In this document: positions 8,934 to 17,115 of the stretch, in pieces
Layout: each line of letters begins with the position of its first letter
Numbering within the stretch: position 1 is the first letter of the stretch
Source: an uncultured Propionimicrobium sp.
GTDB taxonomy: Bacteria; Actinomycetota; Actinomycetes; Propionibacteriales; Propionibacteriaceae
DNA length: 64,000 bases
Direction of reading: 5' to 3'
NCBI GenBank assembly: GCA_946221385.1
Contig: CAMIGX010000003.1
Location: 1-64,000 of the forward strand
Notes under the pieces: model-generated
Told to the model about the DNA's origin: nothing
What the model saw: the letters and a program-made list of their open reading frames with translations, nothing else
The model's database searches: none
Translations under genes and position numbers: made by a program

Positions 8934-8978
8934 GGATCAGAAGGTTGGGGGTTCGAGTCCCTCCGAGCGCGCCAGTGA
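8934..8978 (+). repeat. attR: right 45-bp direct repeat
   Basis: Identical to 6500-6544. It is a partial tRNA-Arg 3' end lacking the 5' half, so it is not a functional tRNA gene. The tRNA terminator follows directly. Confidence 0.93.
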
Positions 8979-9007
8979 AAAAGGCCCCCGGTTCGAGGGG
9001 GCCTTTT
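8979..9007 (+). terminator. Original terminator of tRNA-Arg
   Basis: An A-rich start then GGCCCCC (8983-8989), loop GGTTCGA, GGGGGCC (8997-9003) and TTTT. It is a standard intrinsic terminator placed right after attR, as expected if it once followed the intact tRNA-Arg gene. Confidence 0.85.
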
Positions 9008-9045
9008 CATTTCCCCCGAAGAAGCGAATCTGGCGCTTCGCCGCG

Positions 9046-9966
9046 TCAAGATTCAGCCCCTTGGCGCAAGCGAAGTTCACGGTGTCCCACAGCTAGCAGT
9101 GGGACAGCGAGTGGGTCGTTATCCGTCATCAAGCGCAACTGTTCGATTGCCTGGAACACCAGCAGGTGCATTCCGTCTAAGTGGGTCTTGCCGATTGCCT
9201 GGGCAGCCAGGTCGAGATTGGATGGATAGAAGTTGTAGACCGCCTCAAAGACGGTATCAGCTGCGGCGGCCAGCTGGGTCGCAGTAGCCGGCACCAAATT
9301 GGTAGGCACAGTGCTGACTAGGACGTCGACGTTCGGCAGCACGGCCACGTCGGCGATAGACTGCCAGCGCAGCTTGACGCCGGCTCGATCGCAGATTGGC
9401 TGCAGCGAGGTCAAGGCGCGCTGTTCGTCGCGTGCCAAGACGACCACCTCAGCGACCCCCAGTTGGCGCAGCGCCGCCAAGCAGCTGCGAGCTGTGGCAC
9501 CCGCGCCGACGATGATCGCTGAGTTGATAGCCGTGACATCTACGCTGACCAGTGCATTGACGAATCCGGTCACGTCGGTGTTGAACAGCTGATTTGTCGC
9601 CCCGTCGCGGCCAAAAATCAGTGTGTTGGCAGCCCGCAGTTCGGCAGCGCTCTCGGTTGGCTGCCCGAATTTCAAGATCGCTTCTTTGTGTGGAGCGGTG
9701 ACGGACAGCCCCACCCATTCAGGCCCCAGAGTCGCGATGAAATCATCGAGTTCACTAGGGGTAACATCGATCGCGGCATAGCGAAATTGGTCAGCGATGC
9801 CGAGCTCACGGTAGGCCGTCGAGTGCAGCAAAGGCGACAACGAATGCGCGATCGGGTGGCCGATCACCGCGCAACGTCTGGGCGTCGAGATCCCTGTGGG
9901 GCGCTGCGACCAGCCCGTGCCGGAATCAGTCGACGACGCCATAGAGCCGGTCGCCTGCATCGCCAA
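9046..9966 (-). CDS. aroE: Shikimate dehydrogenase-like protein (AroE family)
   Basis: Expected to reduce 3-dehydroshikimate to shikimate with NADPH in aromatic amino-acid synthesis. The shikimate-binding segment [14 protein letters not shown], the catalytic-lysine region [10 protein letters not shown], the substrate-binding NTD pattern (NTLIFGRDG...NTDVTGF) and the NADP-binding [10 protein letters not shown] are all present. The length of 306 residues includes about 27 extra N-terminal residues. M1 at 9966 and M9 at 9942 are both possible; neither has a strong ribosome-binding site, and both overlap the 3' end of upp, suggesting cotranscription. Actinobacterial AroE paralogues can act on quinate, so substrate is not certain. 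Confidence 0.85.
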   Translation of the reverse strand: MAMQATGSMASSTDSGTGWSQRPTGISTPRRCAVIGHPIAHSLSPLLHSTAYRELGIADQFRYAAIDVTPSELDDFIATLGPEWVGLSVTAPHKEAILKFGQPTESAAELRAANTLIFGRDGATNQLFNTDVTGFVNALVSVDVTAINSAIIVGAGATARSCLAALRQLGVAEVVVLARDEQRALTSLQPICDRAGVKLRWQSIADVAVLPNVDVLVSTVPTNLVPATATQLAAAADTVFEAVYNFYPSNLDLAAQAIGKTHLDGMHLLVFQAIEQLRLMTDNDPLAVPLLAVGHRELRLRQGAES

Positions 9967-10567
9967 GACCGGGGACGATGAAGCCCTTTTCGTTCAGCCT
10001 TTCGTCGACGGCTGCGACCACCAGGCGGGTCTTGATGTTGCGCTCGTCGACCAGCTTGTTGAACCGTTCGATGCCTTCGGGGGCGGCGATCAGACAGCAG
10101 CAAGTGACGTCGCTGGCGCCCCGATCGGCGAGGAATTGCACGCAGCCGCCCAATGATCCGCCAGTGGCCAACATCGGGTCCAGCACGAAGCATTGCCGTC
10201 CGGAAAGGTCATGCGGCAGTCGTTCGGCGTAGGTGAATGGTTCGAGAGTCTCTTCGTCACGCACCATGCCGACGAAACCAACTTCAGCGGTCGGCATCAG
10301 TCGCGTCATGCCCTCGAGCATGCCCAGCCCGGCACGCAAGATTGGCACGATCAGCGGCTTCGGTTCGGCCAATTGCACACCTGCGGTGGTCGTCACAGGG
10401 GTATTGATTTCGATCGGTTCGACTGCGACGTCGCGGGTCGCTTCGTAGGCCAGCAGCGTCACTAATTCTTCGACGAGCTGACGAAACACTGGCGCTGGCG
10501 TTCGTTCGTCCCGCAGATGGGTGAGCTTGTGGGAGACCAAAGGGTGATTCAGCACGATGAGTTCCAC
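9926..10567 (-). CDS. upp: Uracil phosphoribosyltransferase
   Basis: Converts uracil and PRPP to UMP in pyrimidine salvage. Family motifs run from [18 protein letters not shown] through [34 protein letters not shown] to the PRPP loop [13 protein letters not shown] and the uracil-binding [11 protein letters not shown] at the C-terminus. The open frame extends to a GTG at 10675, but Upp proteins are about 208 residues and begin just before the NHPLV motif, so I place the start at GTG 10567 (VELIVLNHP), giving 213 residues. The upstream frame could add a 36-residue extension. It overlaps the aroE-like gene and diverges from the tadA partner gene. Confidence 0.88.
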   Translation of the reverse strand: MELIVLNHPLVSHKLTHLRDERTPAPVFRQLVEELVTLLAYEATRDVAVEPIEINTPVTTTAGVQLAEPKPLIVPILRAGLGMLEGMTRLMPTAEVGFVGMVRDEETLEPFTYAERLPHDLSGRQCFVLDPMLATGGSLGGCVQFLADRGASDVTCCCLIAAPEGIERFNKLVDERNIKTRLVVAAVDERLNEKGFIVPGLGDAGDRLYGVVD

Positions 10568-10719
10568 GAGACAACTTTCGCACAGCGCGCCGCTGACGGC
10601 ATCTCGGTGCGACTGGCTCGCGTCGACAAGAGATTTTGGGACCGCAATGGCGCTTTTACCTGGCATTTCTGTCACGATTGGATTTGACGGCCCGAAATCG
10701 TGCGAAGGGAGGGGCCGAA

Positions 10720-11325
10720 ATGGAACTTCAAGAAGGTGAGCCCCTCGAGGCCGACGAATTTGATGCGCTGGATTTGGATGATGACGCCGATTTGGACGGT
10801 GGCATCATTCCCGATGACTACGACGATCTCGACGACTACGACGACTATGAGGACGCCAGTCCTGACGAGATCGACTTCGCGGTAGCGATGTATCGCGAGG
10901 ATGGCGCGCCGATCGTCATGGAACTGGCTCCGGCATTCGCCAATGATCTAGACGAGTTGATCGCGCAGCTGCGCAGGTTGCCTGGGGACGCCGGAGCGCT
11001 CGGTGCGGTGTCGATCGCCGGTGAGTTCTTCGTGCTGTGCCGCGTTCGCGGTCGTACCGTGCAGGTCTTGTTGAATGACGGCGGAGCTGCCAATGATTGG
11101 CCGATCGCACGTGATGTCGTCGATTATCTCGGTATTGACGTGCCCGACCCCGACGATGACATTGAACCGGTCGGTGATTTGGGGATCTTGGTCGACCAGG
11201 GTGTCTCTGAATTCGACATGGACAATATCGTCGATGACATCGATGAGGACTCTGACGAACTGGTACGTCAGATCGTCAAGCAGCTCAAATTCGACACTCA
11301 GTTCAATAAGGTCATCGGCCGCTGA
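10720..11325 (+). CDS. tRNA adenosine deaminase-associated protein
   Basis: Matches the actinobacterial family that sits directly before tadA and is named for that association; its biochemical role is not established. The 201-residue protein has a highly acidic N-terminal third (runs of Asp in residues 14-50), a central [56 protein letters not shown] region and an acidic C-terminus ending in FNKVIGR. I use ATG 10720, behind AAGGGAGGGG. An upstream ATG at 10636 would overlap the upp promoter region. tadA starts 88 bases downstream. Confidence 0.82.
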   Translation: MELQEGEPLEADEFDALDLDDDADLDGGIIPDDYDDLDDYDDYEDASPDEIDFAVAMYREDGAPIVMELAPAFANDLDELIAQLRRLPGDAGALGAVSIAGEFFVLCRVRGRTVQVLLNDGGAANDWPIARDVVDYLGIDVPDPDDDIEPVGDLGILVDQGVSEFDMDNIVDDIDEDSDELVRQIVKQLKFDTQFNKVIGR

Positions 11326-11413
11326 ACTCCGCGTGCTGCGGGCCGTTAGATCATGATTTTGACTTCGTCCCTGCGTCCGCTGTTGCGGCGAAGGTAGGGC
11401 TTGAGGAGTCACG

Positions 11414-11869
11414 ATGACGATCTGGGATGACGCGATGGGCCGAGCCTTAGTCCAGGCGGCCCTAGCTGTCGAGCACGCTGACGTTCCGGTGGGAGCCGTC
11501 GTGCTAGATCCGTCCGGCCAGGTCATCGGGACAGGTCGTAACCAGCGCGAGCGCTTGGGTGATCCGTCCGCCCATGCCGAGATCATGGCCATCCGCGCGG
11601 CCTGCGCGGTGTTCGGTGATGGCTGGCGATTGCCTGGCTGCACGTTGGTAGTGACCTTGGAACCATGCGCGATGTGCGCTGGGGCCATCGTGCAATCGCG
11701 CCTCGCGCGACTTGTCTTCGGAGCCTTTGACGCGAAAGCTGGCGCCGTCAGTTCGCTTTGGGATCTGGTGCGCGATCCGCGGCTCAATCATCGAGTGGAA
11801 GTGACCACCGGTGTCCGCGCTGCCGAATGTGAACAGATGCTGCGTGATTTTTTCGTCAAACAGCGCTGA
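11414..11869 (+). CDS. tadA: tRNA-specific adenosine deaminase
   Basis: Deaminates A34 to inosine in tRNA-Arg(ACG), the anticodon present in this window at 6465. Zinc-site motifs are HAE (H54, proton-shuttling E56) and PCAMC (C85, C88) in a 151-residue CDA-fold protein of normal length. It follows its partner gene closely and precedes tRNA-Ser(CGA), with which it may share a transcript. Confidence 0.94.
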   Translation: MTIWDDAMGRALVQAALAVEHADVPVGAVVLDPSGQVIGTGRNQRERLGDPSAHAEIMAIRAACAVFGDGWRLPGCTLVVTLEPCAMCAGAIVQSRLARLVFGAFDAKAGAVSSLWDLVRDPRLNHRVEVTTGVRAAECEQMLRDFFVKQR

Positions 11870-11907
11870 GTTGGTCAGCTGTTGGGTCGCGCGATAAGCT
11901 GGCAGAC

Positions 11908-11992
11908 GGTGACGTGTCAGAGCGGCCGAATGAGCTCGCCTCGAAAGCGAGTGTGGTGAAAGCCACCGAGGGTTCAAATCCCTCCGTCACCG
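11908..11992 (+). tRNA. tRNA-Ser (anticodon CGA)
   Basis: Class II cloverleaf: acceptor GGTGACG pairs with CGTCACC (11985-11991). The anticodon stem is CTCGC/GCGAG with loop CTCGAAA, the variable arm is long, and the T-loop is GTTCAAATC. CCA is not encoded. Confidence 0.95.
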
Positions 11993-11997
11993 CGCTA

Positions 11998-12026
11998 GCC
12001 CGAGATCTCCGCGATCTCGGGCTTTT
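11998..12026 (+). terminator. Intrinsic terminator after tRNA-Ser(CGA)
   Basis: Perfect 10-bp stem GCCCGAGATC (11998-12007) / GATCTCGGGC (12013-12022), 5-base loop, then TTTT. Confidence 0.9.
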
Positions 12027-12098
12027 CCATTGCCGCTCCTTGCCTCGCAGCAAAGAAGGCTTCGGACAATCAAGACGCATCGTCAGCACGGAGCAGGG

Positions 12099-12186
12099 AG
12101 CCCCGCGCCTGCAATGACGCGGGCTGATCATCTAGGCGAGATCTCTAAGAGCATTGAGAGAGCCCCGCGCCTGTAGTGACGCGGGG
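12099..12186 (-). repeat. Two tandem copies of a hairpin, likely terminators
   Basis: AGCCCCGCGCCTG-N-A-N-TGACGCGGG occurs at 12099-12123 and again at 12161-12185, differing at two bases. Each copy folds on CCGCG/CGCGG; the second extends to GCCCCGCG/CGCGGGGC. They lie just past the end of the PH-domain operon (minus strand) and after the tRNA terminator, so a duplicated convergent terminator is the simplest reading. Confidence 0.6.
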
Positions 12187-12213
12187 CCCAGTTTTGCTGC
12201 TAGCCAAGAATCG

Positions 12214-13851
12214 TCAGGAGACTAGGCCCATTCGTCGTTGCCACTGTTCGATGCTCTCACGACGCTTTTCTTGGACGATCCGTTCCGCCTGCATTTCCAT
12301 GATCGCCTTACCCAATTCGGGCTCCAGATGGATCGCGCGCAGGTTCAAAATCGGACCGGGCACCGAGTGACTGGCGAAATCAACTAGTCGCAGCCGACGT
12401 TCCAGCGGTCCCTGGGACAATCTGACTGACTGCACCCTAGCGTGCGGGATGAACGTCACCGTCCGTCTGAAGCGATTGCGTCGGATGATGGTGGCGGTCT
12501 GCGTCAACAGCACGCCATTATGACGCCAAGCGATCGGATCCAGCCAGCGTGCCCGCTGCGGGCTGGTCATGAAGCCGGCGTCATTGCCCGAGCCCTCGAG
12601 GGCTGCGTCCAGGGTCGCCAGCACGTCCCGTGAACCGAGATCGGGCAACACAGTCCACAATGCCGTCAGCGCCTGATCGCGATCGCCGACCGGCAGCAAG
12701 ACGGTCTGCACAGTCGATGCGTTCTCAGTGTTGACGCCATAGCCAGCGACGTTGACCTGCACCTTCCACCAGCCCAACATTCGCCAAATGATGCCCTGAT
12801 GCAGCTGGACGGCTTGGATGCGACCCGGGGCGATCGTCTGCGAACGGGTCTCGAGCAACCCTCGCCGCACTCGTACGCCGTCCAGCCCAACAGACAGTCG
12901 GAAGTTATAGCCGCTATTGAGCTGCGACCAGACGACGGCCACCAGCGCAAATAACAGCGGCAGGATGACCGCGACGAAAATGCCGCCGCCGATAATGACG
13001 CCTTCCATGCCTCGGGCAATGAACAGCGGCAACATGCCGAGCAAGAGCACGATGATCATCGCCACCGTTGACGAACTGAGCAGGCTGGACGCGATCAGCC
13101 TGCCAGGAGGCACCTGCAACATCTGATATTCGAGTTCTGCCGGCGCGTCAGTCTCGGCTAGTACGTCAGCCAGCGGTCCGGCTGCCGCCCCAGTGGTCGC
13201 TTCCCCGACAGCATCTTGCGGAGCTTTGGCGCGCTTGACCTGGCCGAGGATTTCGTCTCTAAGAGCACGTGCCTCAGACAGCTTCAAATAGGAAATCTGA
13301 ATCTTAGAATCAGCGCCACCAGCGACCTCGATATCGAGTCTGGCTAGCCCAAATATCCGCGCCACGAGCGGTTGGACGATGTCGACGGCCTGCACCCGAT
13401 TGAGCCGTGCCACGCGTTGCTGCTTGGCGAGGACGCCTTGCTGGAAGTAGATCGCCCGCTCGTCGACGGCGAAGCGGGTGCGCGTCCAGGCCAGCCATAG
13501 CCACCCACCGACCAGCAGTAGAAAGATCAGTAGACCACCGACGATGATCAGCAAGATCCGCAACGACCAGCCGTCAGCGATTTCGTCAGCGACGTCAATG
13601 ACATCGACGAGGTTGTAGATCGCGATCAAGGCCACTGCGACGATGAAACCGATCGTCTGCAGCAGTGGCGACAGCGGATGGACCCGGCGCCAAGCGTTAG
13701 CGGGCAGTTGACCCAGCTGTGCGCCGTCGGCGCTGCTGGATAGCCAATTGTCACGGCTGCGATGCGAGGCGGCGCTGCGATGTGATTCTTCGCTGGGCTG
13801 CGAGGCGTCGCTGGGCTGTGGATCTGCTTGCGGGTTCAGTTGTTCGCTCAT
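12214..13851 (-). CDS. PH domain-containing membrane protein (YdbT-like)
   Basis: A 545-residue membrane protein with repeated bacterial PH (bPH2) domains. The pattern of membrane helices followed by a PH domain occurs at least twice: helices near residues 58-80 and 95-122, a PH segment with AIYFQQGVLAKQQRVARLNRVQAVDIVQPLVARIFGLARLDIEVAG, more helices near 255-310, and a second PH segment with RVRRGLLETRSQTIAPGRIQAVQLHQGIIWRMLGWWKVQVNVAG. The pairing of a large and a small PH membrane protein matches YdbT/YdbS of Bacillus, which have been linked to resistance to certain bacteriocins. Its start overlaps the stop of the upstream partner by 4 bases (ATGA), so translational coupling is likely. 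Confidence 0.85.
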   Translation of the reverse strand: MSEQLNPQADPQPSDASQPSEESHRSAASHRSRDNWLSSSADGAQLGQLPANAWRRVHPLSPLLQTIGFIVAVALIAIYNLVDVIDVADEIADGWSLRILLIIVGGLLIFLLLVGGWLWLAWTRTRFAVDERAIYFQQGVLAKQQRVARLNRVQAVDIVQPLVARIFGLARLDIEVAGGADSKIQISYLKLSEARALRDEILGQVKRAKAPQDAVGEATTGAAAGPLADVLAETDAPAELEYQMLQVPPGRLIASSLLSSSTVAMIIVLLLGMLPLFIARGMEGVIIGGGIFVAVILPLLFALVAVVWSQLNSGYNFRLSVGLDGVRVRRGLLETRSQTIAPGRIQAVQLHQGIIWRMLGWWKVQVNVAGYGVNTENASTVQTVLLPVGDRDQALTALWTVLPDLGSRDVLATLDAALEGSGNDAGFMTSPQRARWLDPIAWRHNGVLLTQTATIIRRNRFRRTVTFIPHARVQSVRLSQGPLERRLRLVDFASHSVPGPILNLRAIHLEPELGKAIMEMQAERIVQEKRRESIEQWQRRMGLVS

Positions 13852-14702
13852 AGCCCCGCCAACTGCGACTCGCCGGCTTCGCTCAACCGATCACGCAGCC
13901 GGGCTGCTTCGGCTGGCGGTAGCCCGGGCAGATTGGCGTCGGTGGACGCCGAGGCGGTGTGCAATTGCACCGTCGTCAAACCCAGCATGCGCTGCAGCGG
14001 GCCGGCGTTGACGTCAACATATTGCAGTCGGCCATAGGGCACGGCTACCAGCGAGCGCCACATGATGCCCTTGCGGACGATGAACTCGCTGTCGGTCTCG
14101 GCATAGCCCATCGCCCGGACTTGCCGTGGGATAAGCCACATCAGCCAACCGAAGATCGCCAGCGGAATCAGACACAGCGCCCACCACCATGGACTGAATG
14201 GCTCTTTCAGCTGAATCAAGAACATCGGCAAGCCCATCGCGATCAGCATGATGACTAGCCAAATCAGCGCGTTCCAATAGCGCAGTTTGATCAAGTCTTC
14301 GCTGACCGGAGTGAATTGAATGCCTGCCGGTTCGAAAGGATCGCTGCCCTCGTACTGACGAGACAACTGCGCCAACTCAGCTTCTTGCTGGCTCTCTTCA
14401 ACCTCGGCCACCGGCTTAGCCCACTGCTGCCATTGCTGTTCGGTCGGCTCGGCTTGTTGCCGCACCGGTTCGGGCGGTTGAACGCCATCAGGTCCGGCAA
14501 AGTTGGAACGGCCGAGCTGGTCGGCTTGGTCAGCCTGGGTGGTCGGCGGGAAGGCCGTGGTCTGGGCGAAGGACTGCGTATCGCTCGGCGGTGCCGGCCA
14601 ATTCGGGTCGGTCGACGGCGCCTCAGGCGGCTGATTTGGTCTAAAGTGCGGCCCGGCGTGGCCGTCGAATTGGGGAATCTGTCCTTCAGGAGGCTGGCTC
14701 AT
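13848..14702 (-). CDS. PH domain-containing membrane protein (YdbS-like)
   Basis: First gene of the PH-domain pair. Its N-terminal 120 residues are Pro/Gln/Ala-rich and probably disordered. Two membrane helices follow (about residues 143-185), then one bPH2 domain (YAETDSEFIVRKGIMWRSLVAVPYGRLQYVDVNAGPLQRMLGLTTVQLHTASA). This is the short, single-domain member of the YdbS/YdbT pairing, here 284 residues because of the disordered extension. The partner gene overlaps by ATGA. Function is not known beyond a likely joint membrane complex. Confidence 0.83.
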   Translation of the reverse strand: MSQPPEGQIPQFDGHAGPHFRPNQPPEAPSTDPNWPAPPSDTQSFAQTTAFPPTTQADQADQLGRSNFAGPDGVQPPEPVRQQAEPTEQQWQQWAKPVAEVEESQQEAELAQLSRQYEGSDPFEPAGIQFTPVSEDLIKLRYWNALIWLVIMLIAMGLPMFLIQLKEPFSPWWWALCLIPLAIFGWLMWLIPRQVRAMGYAETDSEFIVRKGIMWRSLVAVPYGRLQYVDVNAGPLQRMLGLTTVQLHTASASTDANLPGLPPAEAARLRDRLSEAGESQLAGL

Positions 14703-14753
14703 GCCTCAAATCTAGCGAGTCGCGGTGACCAACGACGTGCCGCCGACGGTCAA

Positions 14754-15251
14754 TCACTTGCCAGAGGGCAAGCAGACAACTCCGCCGGGCACCTCGATCT
14801 GCTTGGGAGCTTCGGGGTTGAAACCGGAGAAATTATCGCCGACCACCACGGTGATGACGCCGTCGGTGCGGCCGTCCCCGCGCTTGATCGCGTCCGGGAA
14901 GAAGCCGGCGACCAAGTTCACTGCCGGGTCATCTTCTTTCAAACCGATGACGGTCGTAGCCGGCACCGCGTCATTGGTATTGCCCGGTGAGCGGGTTTGG
15001 AAACCTTGATTGGTCAATTGGTCGGTGACTTGTCCGGCGCGGCCGGCTGCCGTGCCGCCATTCAAGACCTGGACGATGACCTGCGAGGTCTCCAAGACCG
15101 AAGCTTCTTGAGTCACGCAAGGCTCAGGCTGGATCTCGACCGGTGGCTTAGTCAGTTGACGATAGCCCCAGGTCGCGCCGACCCCGAGCAGCACGATCAG
15201 TAAGACCAAGATGATGGGAGCGGTGTAATTGCGGATCTCGCTGTTCACCAT
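14754..15251 (-). CDS. LytR C-terminal domain protein
   Basis: A 165-residue membrane-anchored protein: one N-terminal helix (about residues 10-31) followed by an extracytoplasmic LytR_C domain (VIVQVLNGGTAAGRAGQVTDQLTNQGF...TVIGLKEDDPAVNLVAGFF...ITVVVGDNF). Such domains accompany LCP transferases in actinobacterial cell envelopes, but their role is unclear. I start at ATG 15251 because GGAGA lies 4 bases upstream and the helix follows immediately; the open frame runs 54 codons further without a plausible domain. It is upstream of the PH pair on the same strand and divergent from the HerA-like genes. Confidence 0.85.
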   Translation of the reverse strand: MVNSEIRNYTAPIILVLLIVLLGVGATWGYRQLTKPPVEIQPEPCVTQEASVLETSQVIVQVLNGGTAAGRAGQVTDQLTNQGFQTRSPGNTNDAVPATTVIGLKEDDPAVNLVAGFFPDAIKRGDGRTDGVITVVVGDNFSGFNPEAPKQIEVPGGVVCLPSGK

Positions 15252-15474
15252 GTCTCCTTCCGGCTTGCCGACATGCGCTCGCTGACGAGGTGGTTGATTG
15301 CCCCCGATTTGCTCAAGCCTAATCGCAGCCGCCGGCTCGGTCGCCTGGATTAGCTGAGCGGCAGCTAAGCAGTCGCCAAGAATGCCGCTCAGGGTGCTCG
15401 AATCGTCTTTCACTAGACAACTCGCGGCTGCTCAGCCGAGCCCGACGTCGACGGGCCGTGGCATTGTTTATGCC

Positions 15475-17115
15475 ATGACGACCCAAGATGCCCACGAAAA
15501 GATCCGCGTGGGCTACACCTTCGACGAGCCGGCGATCGACCTCGGCGTGCTCAGTGACGCAGACGGCAATCCCCTCACCGACGCTCGCGTACGGATCCCG
15601 TTGGGCATGCTCAACCGGCATGGGCTGATTAGTGGCGCGACGGGCACGGGTAAGACGATCACCTTGCAGGTGCTGGCCGAACAGATCAGCGCTGCTGGGG
15701 TGCCGGTCTTCGCCGCCGACATCAAAGGTGACCTGTCCGGCGTCGCCAGCCCCGGCGAAGCGAACGAGAAGCTGCTGGCTCGCACGGCTAAGAACGGTCA
15801 AGATTGGCAGCCGAAGGCAGCCCCAACCGAGTTTTTCACCCTCGGCGACCAGGGCACCGGCATTCCGCTGCGGGCTACCGTCAGCGCCTTCGGACCGATC
15901 CTGATGAGCAAAGTCTTGGGGCTGAATGCGACGCAGGAATCCTCGCTTGGCTTGGTCTTTCACTACGCCGACAGTCAGGGCCTGCCGCTGCTGGACCTGA
16001 TCGATTTGTCGACCTTGTTGAAGTACCTGACTAGCGACGAGGGCAAGGCCGAGCTCAAAGAAATCGGTGGGCTGTCGTCACAGACTGCCGGGGTCATTTT
16101 GCGCGAGATCGTCAACCTTGAAGCCCAAGGCGGCGGCGTCTTCTTCGGCGAACCAGAATTCGACACCAACGATTTCTTGCGCGTCACTGCGGACGGCAAG
16201 GGTGTCGTCAACGTCTTGGAGTTGCCGAATCTACAGGATCGCCCGGCGCTATTTTCGACCTTCTTAATGTGGTTGCTGGCCGATATGTATTCCGGTCTGC
16301 CCGAGGTCGGTGACACCGACAAACCCAAACTCGTCTTCTTCTTCGATGAAGCTCACCTGCTGTTCAATGACGCGTCGAAAGATTTCTTGCAACAGGTGAC
16401 CCAGACCGTGCGGCTCATTCGCTCCAAGGGAGTCGGCGTCTTCTTCGTCACCCAGACCCCCAAAGATGTACCCGCAGACGTGCTTGCGCAGCTCGGCTCG
16501 CGCGTCCAACATCAGCTGCGCGCGCATACCCCGAACGACGAGAAGGCGCTGCGAGCGACCGTCAATACCTTCCCGAAATCGGACTATGACCTAGCTGAGC
16601 TATTGACGCAGTTGGGCGTCGGTCAGGCGGTCGTCACCGTCATGGATCCGGACGGATCACCCACCCCGGTCGCATGGACGCGGATCTTCGCGCCGCAGTC
16701 GAAGATGGGCCCCACCGACCCAGCGCGGATGAGCGAGATGGTCGGCACCAGTTACTTGGCGCCGAAATATTCGACGCCCATTGACCGCGATTCGGCCTAC
16801 GAAATGCTGACCCGTAAGCTCGAGGCTGGCGCTGCAGCTGCTGCTGAAGAGGCTGCAGCGAAGGCGGCCGAAGAAGCCCGCGCTGCAGAGGCGAAAGCCC
16901 AAGCCGCCGCTGACGAGAAGGCCGCCAAAGAAGCCGAACGCGCGCGCATCGCCGCAGAGAAAGAGGCTGAACGAGCACGACTGGCTGCTGAAAAGCAGCG
17001 CGCTAAGCGAGACGCAAAGATCGACCACATGATCGACTCCGGGATGCGTCAATTGGGTCGTTCGGTAGCTCGTGAAGTCAGCCGTTCGATCTTCGGCACC
17101 GGCCGGCGGCGGTGA
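15475..17115 (+). CDS. HerA-like DUF853 ATPase (cytoplasmic copy)
   Basis: P-loop ATPase of the HerA/FtsK superfamily, DUF853 branch. Related HerA helicases act in DNA translocation with NurA nucleases; the DUF853 role is not settled. Walker A is GATGTGKTITL (about residue 54), Walker B KLVFFFDEAHLLF, and RLIRSKGVGVFFVTQTPKDVP holds the sensor region. The final 100 residues form a long Ala/Glu/Lys coiled coil. Start: ATG 15475 (MTTQDAHEKIRVGY) matches the N-terminus of the paralogue; the open frame begins at 15382. Its stop overlaps the paralogue start (GTGA). No nurA-like gene is adjacent. Confidence 0.88.
   Translation: MTTQDAHEKIRVGYTFDEPAIDLGVLSDADGNPLTDARVRIPLGMLNRHGLISGATGTGKTITLQVLAEQISAAGVPVFAADIKGDLSGVASPGEANEKLLARTAKNGQDWQPKAAPTEFFTLGDQGTGIPLRATVSAFGPILMSKVLGLNATQESSLGLVFHYADSQGLPLLDLIDLSTLLKYLTSDEGKAELKEIGGLSSQTAGVILREIVNLEAQGGGVFFGEPEFDTNDFLRVTADGKGVVNVLELPNLQDRPALFSTFLMWLLADMYSGLPEVGDTDKPKLVFFFDEAHLLFNDASKDFLQQVTQTVRLIRSKGVGVFFVTQTPKDVPADVLAQLGSRVQHQLRAHTPNDEKALRATVNTFPKSDYDLAELLTQLGVGQAVVTVMDPDGSPTPVAWTRIFAPQSKMGPTDPARMSEMVGTSYLAPKYSTPIDRDSAYEMLTRKLEAGAAAAAEEAAAKAAEEARAAEAKAQAAADEKAAKEAERARIAAEKEAERARLAAEKQRAKRDAKIDHMIDSGMRQLGRSVAREVSRSIFGTGRRR

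Larger units (their letters stand above)
6500..8978 (+). mobile_element. Mini integrative element in tRNA-Arg (int-rep-orf3)
   Basis: The segment between the two 45-bp att copies has a unit length of 2,434 bp. It encodes a tyrosine recombinase, a Rep_trans-type replication initiator and one gene of unknown function, all on the plus strand and ending in a hairpin. Codon use in int and rep is strikingly G/T-rich compared with the host genes. No relaxase, coupling protein, capsid or morphogenesis gene is present. It therefore resembles a minimal self-replicating integrative plasmid or a satellite needing a helper. The displaced tRNA terminator just beyond attR confirms insertion into a once contiguous tRNA-terminator unit. 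Confidence 0.88.

Noticed and set aside
6465..8978. A second tRNA-Arg gene at attR
   Set aside because: Only the 3' half of the tRNA is present; the acceptor 5' strand, D-arm and most of the anticodon arm are missing.
8845..9096. ORF reading through attR into the chromosome
   Set aside because: It is the relic of the integrase start joined to the duplicated tRNA end. It makes sense only as the 5' part of int in the circular element, not as a separate gene.
12099..12186. Two similar 25-bp units as a CRISPR or repeat array
   Set aside because: Only two copies, each a hairpin, next to a convergent gene end; terminators explain them better. No CRISPR array is seen anywhere in the window.
15319..15963. 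Minus-strand frame of 214 codons over the start of the first HerA-like gene
   Set aside because: It overlaps conserved ATPase coding sequence almost fully and resembles no family.
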